Notes: a model not told the origin generated them from the letters alone. Counted from the first letter of the stretch, positions 1-11,325 are shown. The stretch: DNA of 64,000 nucleotides from Pseudoips prasinana (GCA_951640165.1 OX621266.1:6634001-6698000), one strand, 5' to 3'. Numbers and translations are program-made.

Positions 1-72
1 AGTAATTATCTTCACGTATTCAGTACGTGAGCACTTAATAATTGTAATAAAAATCTTAACCACGTAATAGTT

Positions 73-1190
73 TTTGTGTATTTTGTACTGAAAACATAGT
101 TTTTGGTCAATTACTTATTATTTTACTAGTGTATATAGCTTTTATAATTGTAATATCAAACACTCAAGGAAACGCATCCGCCAACACCCTATTTGCGGTT
201 GTAAGACACATGATCTTTGAGTTCTTTGGTATAAAGCCTAATTTTCTACTACAAATTATAGTTTTTTAGTGATATCTAATTAGTTTTCTACTGTACCCTA
301 GTCTGTTTATTTACTTCCCTGTTAGCTCTTGTCAAGACGCATCCAACGACACCGCACACACGGTGATCGCACCAGTATTTCTTAAGATATTTGCAAGTTT
401 AGAATTTTCATCACCCGAACCGAGGTTACGAGGCGGGTAGTTTTTGCCCATACATTACGTATATCTCTATCCACGAACATACGATTCCAATCATTCTTTT
501 TGTGTCTATCGTTTAATATTAGCCCCCTTATATAAAAAATAACTTCGTTTTCATTATAATACACATATATATTTCTAAAATCGACTCTAAACAATAGTTT
601 TTGTGTATTTTGTACTGAAAACATAGTTTTTGGTCAATTATTTATTATTTTTGTACATAGTGTATATAGCTTTTATAATTGTACTATCAAAAACTCAAGG
701 AAACGCATCCGCAAACAGCCTATTTGCGGTTGTAAGACACATGATCTTTGAGTTCTTTGCTATAAAGCCTAATTTTCTACTACAATTTATAGTTTTTTAG
801 TGATATCTAATTGGTTTTCTACTGTACCCTAATCTGTTTATTTATTAACCTGTTAGTTCTTGTTGAGACGCATCCAACGACACCGCACACACGGTGATCG
901 CACCAGTATTTCATAAGATATTCGCAAGTTTAGAATTTTCATCACCCGAACCGAGGTTACGAGGCGGGTAGTTTTTGCCCATACATTACGTATATCTCTT
1001 TCCACAAACATACGATTCCAATCATTCTTTTTGTGTCTATCGTTTAATATTAGCCCCCCTATACATAAAGTAACTTCGTTTTCATTATAATACACATATA
1101 TATTTCTAAAATCGACTCTAAACAATAGTTTTTGTGTATTTTGTACTGAAAACATAGTTTTTGGTCAATTACTTATTATTTTCACATAGT
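73..1190 (-). repeat. 531-bp satellite array, left block, reverse orientation
   Basis: Two full units and the edge of a third repeat with a period of 531 bp (the start of the same minus-strand reading frame falls at 624 and 1,155). The same unit recurs reversed at 52.5-54.4 kb and as one fragment at 9.28-9.63 kb. Each unit carries a minus-strand open frame of up to 100 codons beginning MFSVQNTQKLLFRVDF, preceded by an acceptor-like TTTTCAG and followed by CTAACAGGT, which resembles a splice donor but lies just after a stop codon. In the first unit the frame is cut short by a TAT-to-TAA change. I do not recognise the peptide. The changes I could compare between copies mostly alter amino acids, so I treat this as a satellite, not a gene. 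Confidence 0.85.
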
Positions 1191-1218
1191 GTATATATAT
1201 ATATATATATATATATAC
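1191..1218. repeat. (TA)n microsatellite at satellite edge
   Basis: A short TA run ends the left satellite block. The following stretch (1,219-1,828) contains two short open frames without recognisable domains and a GC-rich patch at about 1,610-1,710; I see no supportable gene there. Confidence 0.8.
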
Positions 1219-1829
1219 ATACATCTAGAAGGACATGTTGCGTCCTACATGGCGTTATTTACCGATGATGCCGCGTCCGACTGACTTTGTGCGTCCGGTA
1301 TACGGACGCAAGATTGACCGACCCCCATTTTTAGCCCAAGGGTCCCTTATGATCATTAGAATCCAAGGGCGAAAAATTGGCATGGACGTAATTCCATCAC
1401 TAGAATGCCTTTTAGCGTATAATATAGTTCCGCCATCGTCAGACTGAAATTTGGAGGGCGCTAGTGTTCAGCGTATAATTTACCACATATACTTTGAGTT
1501 CAGTTCACCGATCTTCTCGTGTCCATTAAATATCCTACTTAATTTGTCAAGTTTTTATCATGTTTTCGTGACAACTATCTTGCGTCTCTTAAATATCCTT
1601 AAACCGGTACTAGGTACGGTGTCTGAGAGGCCTATTCGGGGTTCACGAGGGACGCATGGAACGGGGCGCGGGGCGGCGGGCTTCAGCGCGCTAGCGTGCC
1701 GAAGTTTTTAACAAAAAGACATGTGCCGGCCGTGACGCAAGCTTGTCACCAAAGTGAATTATTGTATTGTAGTGGTTATTTATTTGGTCTATTATTATAG
1801 TTAGTGATTATAATAATATATGAATCATA

Positions 1830-2092
1830 ATGAAAAGAAGTGCAAGGAGGATTCTTGAATTGGCAAACCGTAACTTCTTCAACCTTATAAAGCAGATGAA
1901 TTCGTACCAAATCAAGGAATACCACTCGATGTTAATAATTTCTTGTCTAATGTATCTTTCAAGCCACCTAATAACATAAGTTTAAGTGAAGTTTTTTTTT
2001 TTGTGTTATGGCAATCTGCCGATGTTTTCAGCAATTTCTGCCAGTGTCAAGTGTTTGTTGACTGCTCATGGGAAACTACAAAGGCTAATTAA
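1830..2092 (+). pseudogene. Unrecognised short coding-like remnant
   Basis: An ATG at 1,830 opens a frame reading MKRSARRILELANRN. From 1,874 a different frame is open for 72 codons, containing PLDVNNFLSNVSF and ending at a TAA at 2,090. The switch of frame and an 11-base T run inside it suggest a frameshifted remnant of a small protein or a transposon ORF. I do not recognise the family. It could equally be a chance open frame. Confidence 0.2.
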
Positions 2093-2829
2093 TACTTTAT
2101 TTTTGTGGCACTAGTTTAGAGCCTGTAACAAAAGACAAACACAAATATGAGTTAGTGAAAAACACATAAATTACGTATCAACAAAGACAATAAACATAAA
2201 TATCATAATTTTATCATGTTAGTCGATATAAATTTAATAAAAGCATTTATCATTAAGGGATTAGGAAATAATGAAAGAAGGTGACGTACATTCAGAGGAT
2301 GGTGAACGTTTAAAGAAGAAATATTCGCAAATGAGAAAGGTTTATTTAAGTGACATTTAAGAAAAATATGATCTAGGGATCCATCATCTAATCCACATTC
2401 ACACAAGGAAATGTCACGAATCCTAATATTATGAAGGAAGACAGGGGTACAACAATGGCCAAGACGGATTCTGCAAATAACTGAAGTTACAAATTTTGGA
2501 ACTTTTTGTATTTGTAGAACCATGGTTTAGAGGGTATTTCTGCTTGAATAGAGGCATACCAATGGCCTTTGGTCTTACTTGATTCGATCCAAGAGCATTG
2601 CCAGGACTTATGCATATCAGTTTTGGGAAGGTGAAGTAGATCATACACCTGCACCGAAAAATATTTAGGATCAGCCAAATTGCTGGTAATAGCAGCCTTA
2701 GCATATGCATCTGCACACTCATTACCTCTTATACCTGAATGCCCAGGGATCCATACTAATATGACCTCTACATTCTTTATAGAGCAAGAATGAAGACATT
2801 TTTTTATTTCCAGTATAATAGGAGAGCGA

Positions 2830-3349
2830 AGGGAATCTTTAAAAGGATTTTATCAGCCAAGGCACTTTTGGAGTCTGAGAAAATAACAGCTTTGGATATA
2901 GTATTATGAGATAGGATAAATACACATGCCTCAAGGATACCTATGCACTCCCCAGTAAAAACAGACGCCTCTGGGGGACACTAAAACTGTAAAAAAATTT
3001 GAGAATTTAAATAATATACACTAACACCTGTTTTACTATCATCAGATAACTTTGAAGCATCTGTAAAAAAAATATGATAGTCTCTCCATTTATCATAAAC
3101 AATAGAAGAGAAAACATCATTGGCATGAATAGTTTGTTTATCTATGCCAATGTGAGGAATAAAATTTGGATTAAAATTTAGAATTTCATATGGGAAGTCA
3201 TACAATGGGAATTTAGTGCACTGGTAAATAGAGGATTTCATCTCTACCATACTAATCTTTTTAAATGAATTTAGAATTAGAGGGCTTGCTTTGTGCTTCC
3301 AATACTCACTCTGATCATATAAACTAACTAATTTAGACAGTTTTGACAA
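2830..3349 (-). pseudogene. LINE RNase H fragment
   Basis: Downstream of the RT, and in the same element, a frame reads FFTDASKLSDDSKTGVSVYY, the first strand and first catalytic Asp of an RNase H fold. Past a stop, the neighbouring frame gives FTGECIGILEACVFIL and VIFSDSKSALA, matching the Glu and second Asp blocks of RNase H. The domain normally removes RNA from the RNA-DNA hybrid. Stops and frame changes show that it is dead. Confidence 0.7.
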
Positions 3350-3403
3350 TATGTTGTGATTTTTGGGAAAATATGCCTTAAAAACATATTTGTCAGCAAG
3401 ATA

Positions 3404-4579
3404 TTATCTACGAATAACAAGGGGAGCGTCTCCACTCTCCACCTGCAAAGCATTGATGGGCTTGGATTTTATGCAACCCAGAACAATACGGAGTGACTTA
3501 GACTGAATGGACTCTAATTTAGCCAACGCGATTTTACTGCAGGGCTCAAGTAAGAAAGTGCCATAATCCAGTAAGCTTCTTATTGTGGCATTGTAGATAA
3601 GTTTCAGAGTGAAAGGGTGAGCACCCCACCAAACAAATGCAAGTGCACGTAACATATTTACATTCTTTTCACATTTGTTAGTAATATAATTAAGATGTGA
3701 AACGCCAGATAATTGAGAGTCTAAAGTAACACCCAGAAACTTTACTCTATCCTCAACTCTGATAGGAGATCCCTCAATTTCTAGGTGAACATGTGGGATC
3801 ACTCTTTTACGGGTAAATATGACTGATGAGCATTTTTGGGGACATAAATGGAGACCATGGGAGAAAAGCCAGTTGTTTAAAGAATCTAGAGAAACCTGCA
3901 TGGATTCTTTAGCAGCTTCAATGGACGAATCAGTAACATACAAACAAAGATCATCAGCATATTGCAAAATTTGGCAATTGATGTTGAGAGACCTATGTAA
4001 GTCACATGTATAAATATTGTACAATAAAGGACTCATGACAGAGCCTTGCGGTAATCCACGCCACACTGACCTGGGACCATACCTTTCCCCAGGAATGTGT
4101 AGGCTGATCAGGCGACCTGATAGCAGATTGTAGATACAATGAATCATCCTTACTGGGATACTCAGCTGACTTAACTTAGTCCTGAGTATTGAAAGAAGAA
4201 CACTGTCATAAGCAGCTGAAATGTCCAAGAAAACTGCAAGAACAGATTTATTCTTACTAAAGGCAATGCGTGCATCGGTCACAAAGCTAGCGAGGCTGTC
4301 CATTGTGCTAAATCCTTTACGAAAACCAAACTGGGATTCCGCTAAAATACCTCTATTTTCCACGAACCATTCCAACCTGTTTTTAATTAGGTGCTCAAAT
4401 ATTTTACATATAACAGGAGAAAGAGCTATAGGACGATAGTGATCTGGGTTATTTTGTGATTTCCCAGGTTTTAAAATTGGAATGATTAATTGTGTCTTCC
4501 AGTTGTTAGGGACGCATCCCTGAGAGAAACATAAGTTTATTATATCTAAAAGATATTGCTGACCAAGAGGACCCATCAT
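3404..4579 (-). pseudogene. LINE reverse transcriptase fragment
   Basis: A 391-codon open frame holds most of a LINE reverse transcriptase. Visible motifs in order are HYRPIALSPVICKIFEHLI, FGFRKGFSTMDSL, AVFLDISAAYDSV (first catalytic Asp), GLPQGSVMSPLLYNIY and LQYADDLCLYV (catalytic Asp pair). The thumb region follows. The frame is continuous only here; upstream sequence matching the same protein (the linker and RT start, 4,600-4,895) is in other frames, so the gene is broken. It would have copied element RNA at a nicked target. It cannot make a working ORF2 protein because the endonuclease is absent. Confidence 0.85.
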
Positions 4580-4944
4580 TTTATAAAAAGAGTAGGGAAA
4601 ACCATCGAATCCTAGAGCTGAATCCTGTACTGTAATACAGCCTCCAGCTCAGGTAGAGAAAAAGGATTATCTAGAGGATCATAGGAGGGAGGACTTATAC
4701 CCAAAGAAGGACATTCTCCATACAGAGGAACATAAGACGGGGCCAATTTGTTAAGGAAGGATTTAGCTGTCTCCCGAGGAATTATTGGTGGATTACAGGG
4801 AACGCATCCACGTCAAAATCTTTTAAAATTTTTCCACATAAGGGAAGACGGGAAGATGGAGAGAGGGAGAAACAAAATTTCTTCCAACCCTCATATTTTT
4901 TTTTCTTGAAGAGACGTTTCTGTTTTGTAATACATACATACATA

Positions 4945-5186
4945 CTTACCTGTCCAACTCCGAACTTATCTGTTCACAACAGCCTGTACCTCTGAGCTTA
5001 CATGTTGATATATACTTACCTGTCCAACTCCGGACTTACCTGTCCACATCAGCCTGAGCCTCTGAGCTTACCTGTTTGTACCTACATACAAACTTACCTC
5101 ACTCGTCGTGGTAAGCTCAAAAGGCACAGGCTGGTGTGAACAGGTAAGTTCGGAGTTGGACAGGTAAGTATGTATAAACAGGTAAG
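4945..5186. repeat. Inverted array of ACAGGTAAG splice-donor-like motifs
   Basis: The nonamer CTTACCTGT (minus-strand ACAGGTAAG) occurs at 4,945, 5,015, 5,035 and 5,067, with near matches at 4,965 and 4,997. After a turn near 5,095 the same text runs on the plus strand, with ACAGGTAAG at 5,140, 5,160 and 5,178. Longer shared words such as CCAACTCCG and AGCCTGTACCTCTGAGCTTAC alternate between the motifs, so the block is an imperfect tandem repeat folded back on itself. Every copy is a consensus 5' splice site (CAG|GTAAG). Confidence 0.8.
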
Positions 5187-5200
5187 CTTAGAGGCACAGG

Positions 5201-5577
5201 ATGGATGTAATTTAGTTATTATAATCATTATGATATATGCAGAACATTATACGGAATTGATTTAAACATATGGTTGGATGGAGGCGGGAATGTGCATGCA
5301 GTGTTTTGAACGTATACGGAGATATTCAGTGTGCAAGAAAGATTTAAGAGTGAACGGTCGCACTAATTCAGTTATTCGGAACCAATCTGAATTCAATAGT
5401 AGATGGATGTAATTTAGTTATTATAATCATTATGATATATGCAGAGCATTATACGGAATTGATTTAAACATACATTCGGATGGAGGCGGGAATGTCCATG
5501 GAGTGTTTAGTAGGTATACGCAGGTATTCAGTGTGCAAGAAAGATTTAAGAGTGAACGGACGCACAAATTCAGCTAG
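5201..5577. repeat. Two ~200-bp direct repeats
   Basis: The segment starting ATGGATGTAATTTAGTTATT at about 5,202 is repeated from about 5,402. Both copies share a GGATGGAGGCGGGAATGT core and a tail AAGAAAGATTTAAGAGTGAACG. They differ at scattered positions. They lie directly next to the splice-donor-like block. I see no open frame or transposon ends, so the origin is unknown. Confidence 0.8.
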
Positions 5578-5602
5578 AAATATTTAATTTGAATATCACC
5601 AT

Positions 5603-5748
5603 TTAACGTTTAAATGAAATTTGACGTCGACTACTGATATGATACTGATTAAAATATCCTACATACGCATTGAAAACATAAAAAATCTCACTACATTCAG
5701 TGGACGCCGCAGGGTGGTAGTTAGTAAAGACGCAAGAAGACCTTCGTG

Positions 5749-5786
<38 letters not shown>

Positions 5787-6367
5787 TCTGACAAGTATTA
5801 CATTCAAAACGTTTTTTTCCAGTGTGAATCGCTTTATGTTTAGCCAACGCATATTTCGTCTTAAAACTATTTAGACACATAAGACATTTAAATGGCCTAT
5901 TATAGTGTGTGTCACCATATTATTCTCCATCTGACTCTTGAACTTAAACTGAATCTGACAAACATTACACTTAAAAAGTTTATCGTCAGTATGTGAACGG
6001 ATGTGTGCTACCAAACTATTTATATAATTAAATCGTAAATGACATATGTCACATATAAATTGCATTTTATGGTAATCATTGCAGAAGTTCTGATCTAACT
6101 CGCGTTTGGTCAGACGTGTACACGCAACATAACAATTCAGATTGCCGTATTCACTATAGAGAGATGACAGTTTTGGCTCAATTTTATAAGCCTTCACTAC
6201 TTTGGAATCCAATTTTATCTCCGAATTGTCCTTACAAATTTCACTTACAGCAGGTTTTATTTTAGCAAGAGATGTACTTAGTTTTACTGCTACTTTAAAA
6301 ATTTCTGGTTCAGAGTTGGAGATTTTCAATGTCGTATCCTGGCTTGATGTGTTGACAACAGGTACTT
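5603..6367 (-). pseudogene. C2H2 zinc-finger exon, apparently broken
   Basis: On the minus strand an acceptor (pyrimidine-rich tract then ATAG) at 6,368-6,369 opens an exon starting within EVPVVNTSSQ. After about 100 residues come C2H2 fingers. Finger 1 (CDICHLRFNYINSLVAHIRSH) is complete. Finger 2 has both Cys, but Asn (MENNMVTH) sits where the first His is expected. A frameshift follows near 5,890, and finger 3 (CLMCLNSFKTKYALAKHKAIH) is complete in the new frame, with a TGKKRFEC linker. Finger 4 has its two Cys and then runs into a (TA)n tract at 5,752-5,784 that encodes repeated IY. C2H2 proteins of this type usually bind DNA in the nucleus. A frameshift, a lost zinc ligand and a microsatellite in a finger point to a pseudogene; a sequencing error could explain only the frameshift. 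Confidence 0.7.
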
Positions 6368-6369
6368 CT

Positions 6370-7428
6370 ATAACAAAAGAACAGATAAATAATAAAAAAA
6401 TAAAATTGACTTCCATAAACAGGCGAACATGTATGAAGAATATAATGACAGTAAATCTAAGCAAAAGTCAAACAGAAAATATAATGACAGTAAATCTAAA
6501 CATATAGTCCGGAAAACGGATGGACACCAATATGTGTTGGGGGAGACAAAAGATATCATCATGGCAACAGAATTAGCTTCTCAGATAATGTTTACTTATC
6601 AGCAACAATTAATCTGGGACTCTCTGGTACTCTTATATCTATTGGAAATGCCAAATTAATAACGTTTGAATAGCTGCTTATGTTGCGGAATGGTATTTAC
6701 ATACAATAGTCTCTAAACTCACAAGGCGTAACGTTCTAGCTGCATGTCTTATATCCTAAGGTCCTACTGTTGGGTGGATCCGAATGGCTGCCTACGGACG
6801 CACTTTAGATACTGTAGGATCATATTCAATAGAATGTAAACAAGAGAATATAACATTATGGAGACGTAAAAATTGAGAGTTGGTGAGGTTGTAGGGGGGT
6901 AATTTTTAGATCTACTGAACCAATTTTGAACACTTTTACCAATAATAAGCCACGTTATTTATGAGTATCATAGGATATATATTTTATCACAAGTTAAAAT
7001 GTTTACCGACCAACAAAGTAGGTAATGTGGAATAAAACGAATTAATCAGGACCATTGAGGCTATATACATTGACTGTAAACGCCAAATAAGTAATTATAA
7101 ATGTGAAACACATTTATTACTAGAGGAAAATCGTCAAGCATTTAAAAGGTACTTGTGTAAAGATGGCCTACGGCAATCACGAATTTCATTAAGATTTCCT
7201 CAAAGCAAACTGTCCGAACATTGAATGGGGTCGGAGGAAAATGTAGGAAATCAAGGATACAGACAGTATGTGTAGATTGGACTGAGTGCTTGAATCCGAA
7301 TGACATCTGAGATGGATGACAAAATAACAGATCTAAATCCAAAAGAGCACGTGTATCACCCCAACCTTTGGCCTCCTATTTCTGTCAGTAGTTCAATATG
7401 TTATTTTAAAAATTCATCACTCACTCAT
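6370..7428. other. No gene seen
   Basis: If the zinc-finger exon is real, this is its upstream intron. It contains a short direct repeat (AATATAATGACAGTAAATCT at about 6,438 and 6,479) and otherwise nothing I can name. Confidence 0.4.
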
Positions 7429-7840
7429 CTATATATATAAAAGCAGAAACTGACTGACTGATCGATCAACGCACAGCTGAAACCACTGGGTCTAGAATCA
7501 TGGAATTTTGCACAAAAATTCCTTAAGTGAAGTAGGTGCGCACTGAGAAAGGATTCTGGAAAATTTTACCCCTAACGGGGTGAAAATGGGTGGCAATGTT
7601 TGTATGGAACAACGTGTTTTCTTAGTCTGATCAACTTCAAACTTGGCAGTTATATGCATATGTCACGTTATACGTATATTTTGTAAAAGGAGGGTGTCTG
7701 TGTGTGAGTGTGTATTTATTAAAACTTATAATTTAAGATTTTTTTTTATATACCCCTACCTATAAATGCTAATTTATGGAGTGGATGTATGGATGTTTGT
7801 TACTATTTCACGCAAAAACAGCTGAAGTGATTTGGATAAA
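7429..7840 (+). mobile_element. LEP1-like Helitron fragments
   Basis: The text TCTATATATATAAAAGCAG at 7,429 resembles the 5' end of non-autonomous Helitrons of Lepidoptera, followed by the usual GAATTTTGCACAAAAATTCC-type body. A second related start appears near 7,757 with GGATGTTTGTTACTATTTCACGC. No matching 3' hairpin plus CTAG end was found, so both are fragments. Family assignment is from remembered pattern only. Confidence 0.4.
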
Positions 7841-8476
7841 TTTGGGGCACAGATAGTTAATTACCTGGATACTTTTTATTCCGCAAGTACTTCCACGCGC
7901 TTCATTAACACGTAAACGAAACATATTGAGAGAAGTAGACAATGTATTAGGAATCACTTTTTTTACCAAAACAAATGATTTTTTCGAAGTGAAGTCTTCT
8001 TTAGCGGCACTGTGTTCTTTTTAAGGATAGGTAAAAATTGTTAAACTCTCGTCACGACATGTGACCTGATCGATAGTATATTCGTAAGATGGGGGGAGAG
8101 TAGACCGCCAGCGCGGTATATCGCACTAAACTGGCAACCCTGTAGCCACCAATATTTTTATTTACTTTTTACAACGCCCGCACTAGGCCAGGTATATTAA
8201 AACTCATCTATATGAAACTTTTAATTGTTCTAAATCTAGTATTGTTCAGAGAAGTGGTTAATAATAATTTGACGAGATAAAATTTAAAATTGATCACACT
8301 TCTTTGTTGTCTCACCTAATTGTTTACTGAGTACTAACAACTTATCTTAGTATCATTACTAAAGGATGGTAAAATAATTATTTCCGATGTCATTAAATAA
8401 TTTAATGAAATCGTATTGACATTTTTGAAATGAAATCTTTAGCGGCGTTGTGCACTTTTTTGCTTAATTATGTTAG

Positions 8477-9042
8477 GCCTGAAACGGAACCCTTATAGAT
8501 TCGTCATGTCCGTCTGTCTGTCCGTCCGTATGTCACAGCCACTTTTTTCCGAAACTATAAGAGCTGTACTGTTGAAACTTGGTAAGTAGATGTATTCTGT
8601 GAACCGCATTAAGATTTTCACACCAAAATGGAAAAATAATTATAATTTTGGGGGTATACATAGAACTGAAACTCAAAAAAAAATTTTTCATCGTACCCAT
8701 ACATGTAGGGTATCTATGGATAGGTCTTCAAAAATAATATTGAAGTTCCTAATATAATTTTTTCTAAACTGAATAGTTTGCGCGAGAGACACTTCCGAAG
8801 TGGAAAAACGAGTGTCCCCCCCCCCCCCCCCCACCCCTGTAACTTCTAAAATAAGAGAATGATAAAACTGAAAAAAATTATGATGTACATTACCATGTAA
8901 ACTAACAACGAAAATTGGTTTGAACGAGATCTAGTAAGTAGTTTTTTTTTAATGCGTCATAAATCGTAAACCGCAATTGACCTTTCATTTAATCAACTGC
9001 TGCGGAACCCTTCATGGGCGAGTCCGACTCGCACTTGGCCAG
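8477..9042 (+). repeat. Interspersed repeat, GTCCGTCTGTCTGTCCGTCC family
   Basis: It begins with GGAACCCTTATAGATTCGTC, contains TCCGAAACTATAAGAGCTGT and a run of C at about 8,814-8,832, and ends CGAGTCCGACTCGCACTTGG. Further copies lie at 12,078-12,600 (plus), 40,140-40,690 (minus) and 57,290-57,770 (minus). The pattern is one I associate with abundant repeats of Lepidoptera. I cannot name its transposon class, and no coding capacity is visible. Confidence 0.7.
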
Positions 9043-9186
9043 TTATTTATTTTATTCCCACCATAGGGAGGGAAGCATCTTCCACTCGCTACACGGATCA
9101 AATTCAAAACAGTACTTTCAGAGTAAAAGAACGAAAAAATAGTTTTCACTTCCATCGGCAGTCCCCAAAGATGTGTGTTTTTTAAA

Positions 9187-9266
9187 CTGGGACATTATTC
9201 ACGCACGGCCATCTGATCCAAAACTAAGCAGGGCTTGTACTTTAATGCTTGTACTATAAACCAGGT
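9187..9266 (-). mobile_element. SINE tail fragment
   Basis: The words AAACTAAGCAGGGCTTGTAC and TGGGACATTATTCAC match the 3' part of the SINEs at 37.1 kb and, more loosely, 15.2 and 47.2 kb. The pol III promoter half is absent. Confidence 0.5.
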
Positions 9267-9275
9267 GTGTGGTTT

Positions 9276-9632
9276 TCATTATTATACACATATATATTTC
9301 TAAAATCGACTCTAAACAATAGTTTTTGTGTATTTTGTACTGAAAACATAGTTTTTGGTCAATTACTTATTATTTTTACATAGTGTCTATAGCTTTTATA
9401 ATTGTAATATCAAAAACTCAAGTAAACGCATCCGCCAACACCCTATTTGCGGTTGTAAGACACATGATCTTTGAGTTCTTTGGTATAAAGCCTAATTTTC
9501 TACTACAAATTATAGTTTTTTAGATGATATCTAATTAGTTTTCTACTGTACCCTAATCTGTTTATTTATTTACCTGTTAGCTCTCGTTGAGACACGCGGT
9601 GATCGCACCAGTATTTCATAAGATATTCGCAA
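9276..9632 (-). repeat. Single fragment of the 531-bp satellite
   Basis: It aligns with part of one unit of the arrays at 73-1,190 and 52.5-54.4 kb in reverse orientation. Relative to those it lacks about 20 bases near 9,593 (the CATCCAACGACACC word) and most of the coding-like part. It lies between arms B and C. Confidence 0.85.
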
Positions 9633-10035
9633 CATTGTGATTTCTTGCAAAAGGAAATCATGAGAATCTTAACATCAGATTACAATTTCTTATTAAATTA
9701 CCAAATTTATTTCAGCAATAACTATGTGCTGGGTTTATGGGAAGCTAGTTATTTAGATCTGCCTTACATTATAATTATATAATTATTTTAATTATAACTT
9801 ACTTTAATTAAATATAAATATTATAATTTCATACAATTAACTATAATTATAATTTCTATGTCCTGGGTGTTTCGTTGGTACTCCCACTAAACATAAACTC
9901 ATTAAATTGCCCTGATTTTGGCATTCCTAACATCCTCCCATGAACATGTGGAAAGGCAGGCTGGGCAAGATGTAGATATACTGGATTGGGCCGATGCTTC
10001 ACAAATACAGTCGCTACCTAGACATGTTTTCTGTG
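9633..10035. other. AT-rich spacer, no gene seen
   Basis: A strongly AT-rich tract rich in ATAATTATAA words occupies about 9,770-9,860. The rest has no recognisable feature. Confidence 0.4.
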
Positions 10036-10618
10036 CTTCGGCCCACCCGAGTCCGGAGTCTATTTCGGGACATCCAGATCGGCCACGATAATTGATATCC
10101 AGGCGGGAGGATTTTGAAAGGGGTGATAAATCCAGGACGCTGGTAAATTAAGACTTTGGAGGGTGATGAAAACTTACAATGCACCATCAGGTTCACTTCA
10201 TACGCGTCTTGTCCCGGCCCTCGATTTTCGCGTCATAAATATTATCTATATTGCTATATAAACCGAAAGAAAATGGGGAATGACGGTTGAAGAAACTAAT
10301 ATGCGTCTTCGAAATAACGTCTGAGATGCGAGAATCAGTCGACAACGACACGATTGTCGCGTGGAGTACGAAAATTGGTTTGAATATTCTACGTGAGGTT
10401 TCTGAGTTGGTAAAATCGTCATTTCGTTTATATTAGTATTATAGTAAAACTCATATTTTCTTATAGATAGGACAGACCTTATTTCTTGGCGGCAAAGTTA
10501 TCTGCGCTTAATAAAACAATATCGCAGGGAAGCACGATACATCTACTACCTGGGTCAATTAAGGTAGTTAATTTTACCGATGCTAACACGTACATCCTAT
10601 GATTTGTATGACAAAAAC

Positions 10619-10720
10619 ATTCTGTCAAATTTCCCCAATTAAAAATGAACCTTATAGGTACATACTTATGTGATATCGTTGAAAATCCATAAAATAAATT
10701 TTACAGATTGGGGTAGCTGG
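10619..10720. mobile_element. Small MITE with TACCCCAATCTGT ends, partial
   Basis: TCTGTCAAATTTCCCCAATT at one side and ACAGATTGGGGTAGCTGG at the other are the inverted ends of a ~100-bp element. A more complete copy is at 13,629-13,730 and the arm C' counterpart at 63,316-63,420. One end here lacks the outer AGCTACC, so the copy is damaged. Confidence 0.55.
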
Positions 10721-10939
10721 AATACGGCCATATCACTGGAGGACACATCAATAGACATATCGTACAGATATTCGAAGGATTTTAAATACACGATACCACA
10801 ATAACATTATATAAAAAAAGCCTTAAATACTAAACTTCCATCAAAATTATTTAAATCCAACAAAAATTCAACAACCATATACCATTAATTCCAAAATCGT
10901 ATCGGATTGGGTATAAAAAACCCTTTCCATTTTTAATTG

Positions 10940-11149
10940 TCACCGTTTACTCGCTGCACCAAAATAACCTAAATGAATCCCACGGATTGGTGCAAACATA
11001 TCAAAAAGCAATAGATTTCGAGCAATTAGCGTTCGTTTCGAGCGGGTGAGGGGAAAATCGAGCAAAGCAAGAGGATGGTAATTCTTGCTCTTAGGCAGGG
11101 CAAGAAGTAAAGTCCTAATGTGGATGTTTGGTTTATATAAAGGTGTCAA
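10940..11149 (-). other. Unrecognised 69-codon frame, duplicated in arm C'
   Basis: The frame contains KPNIHIRTLLLALPKSKNYH and ends with LGYFGAASKR before a stop. The copy at 62,887-63,096 differs by one residue (Leu to Phe). The first codon is not ATG. I do not recognise the protein. Conservation only reflects the recent duplication of the arm and is not evidence of function. Confidence 0.15.
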
Positions 11150-11206
11150 ATTGATAACATAAGATACGCGGCACTTATTCCAGTTTCAGACACAACACCA
11201 AAAAAA

Positions 11207-11325
11207 TTAACTTACCGATTAAAAGGGTTATTGATCAAATAACTATCTCCTAAGTCATACACATCTGTGCTGAACATTTTCAATTGTCGCTCCAAAAACA
11301 AAGCGAAAACTGGGTCAAGCCACCA
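11207..11325 (-). other. Candidate exon-like frame ending in a donor site
   Basis: On the minus strand a frame reads LPIWWLDPVFALFLERQLK then MFSTDVYDLGDSYLINN, and stops at a position overlapping GGTAAGT, a good splice donor. The copy in arm C' (about 62,710-62,830) keeps the frame with a silent AAT/AAC difference. There is a stop just upstream and no clear acceptor. It may be a host exon fragment carried in the duplication, or chance. Confidence 0.2.

Larger units (their letters stand above)
2200..4895 (-). mobile_element. Decayed LINE with RT and RNase H, 5'-truncated
   Basis: On the minus strand the order is a linker region (WKKFCFSLSPSS, near 4,870), reverse transcriptase, RNase H, then a terminal Cys/His segment (CECGLDDGSLDHIFLKCH, near 2,400). 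This is the layout of I-group or related LINEs that carry RNase H. The endonuclease half is missing, so the copy is 5'-truncated at about 4,895. Several frameshifts separate the pieces. No clear target-site duplication was seen. The clade call is inference from domain order and the linker motif. Confidence 0.8.
7841..9266. repeat. Inverted repeat B, left arm (1,426 bp)
   Basis: This segment is the reverse complement of 39,903-41,328, which has exactly the same length. The parts I compared differ at only a few percent of positions. Matching stops abruptly at both ends: position 7,840 does not pair with 41,329, and position 9,267 does not pair with 39,902. The arm is itself a composite holding a copy of the 'CCGTCTGTCTGTCCGTCCG' repeat, a C-run and a SINE tail piece. 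The two arms lie about 30.6 kb apart. Confidence 0.9.

Noticed and set aside
382..1155. Satellite ORF as a functional multicopy gene
   Set aside because: Stops and shifts occur in several copies and most differences change residues, so there is no sign of purifying selection.
4945..5186. CRISPR-like array
   Set aside because: Repeats are short, irregularly spaced, inverted in the middle, and the genome is clearly eukaryotic.
5752..5784. Ile-Tyr repeat as a protein domain
   Set aside because: It is a TA microsatellite translated in frame.
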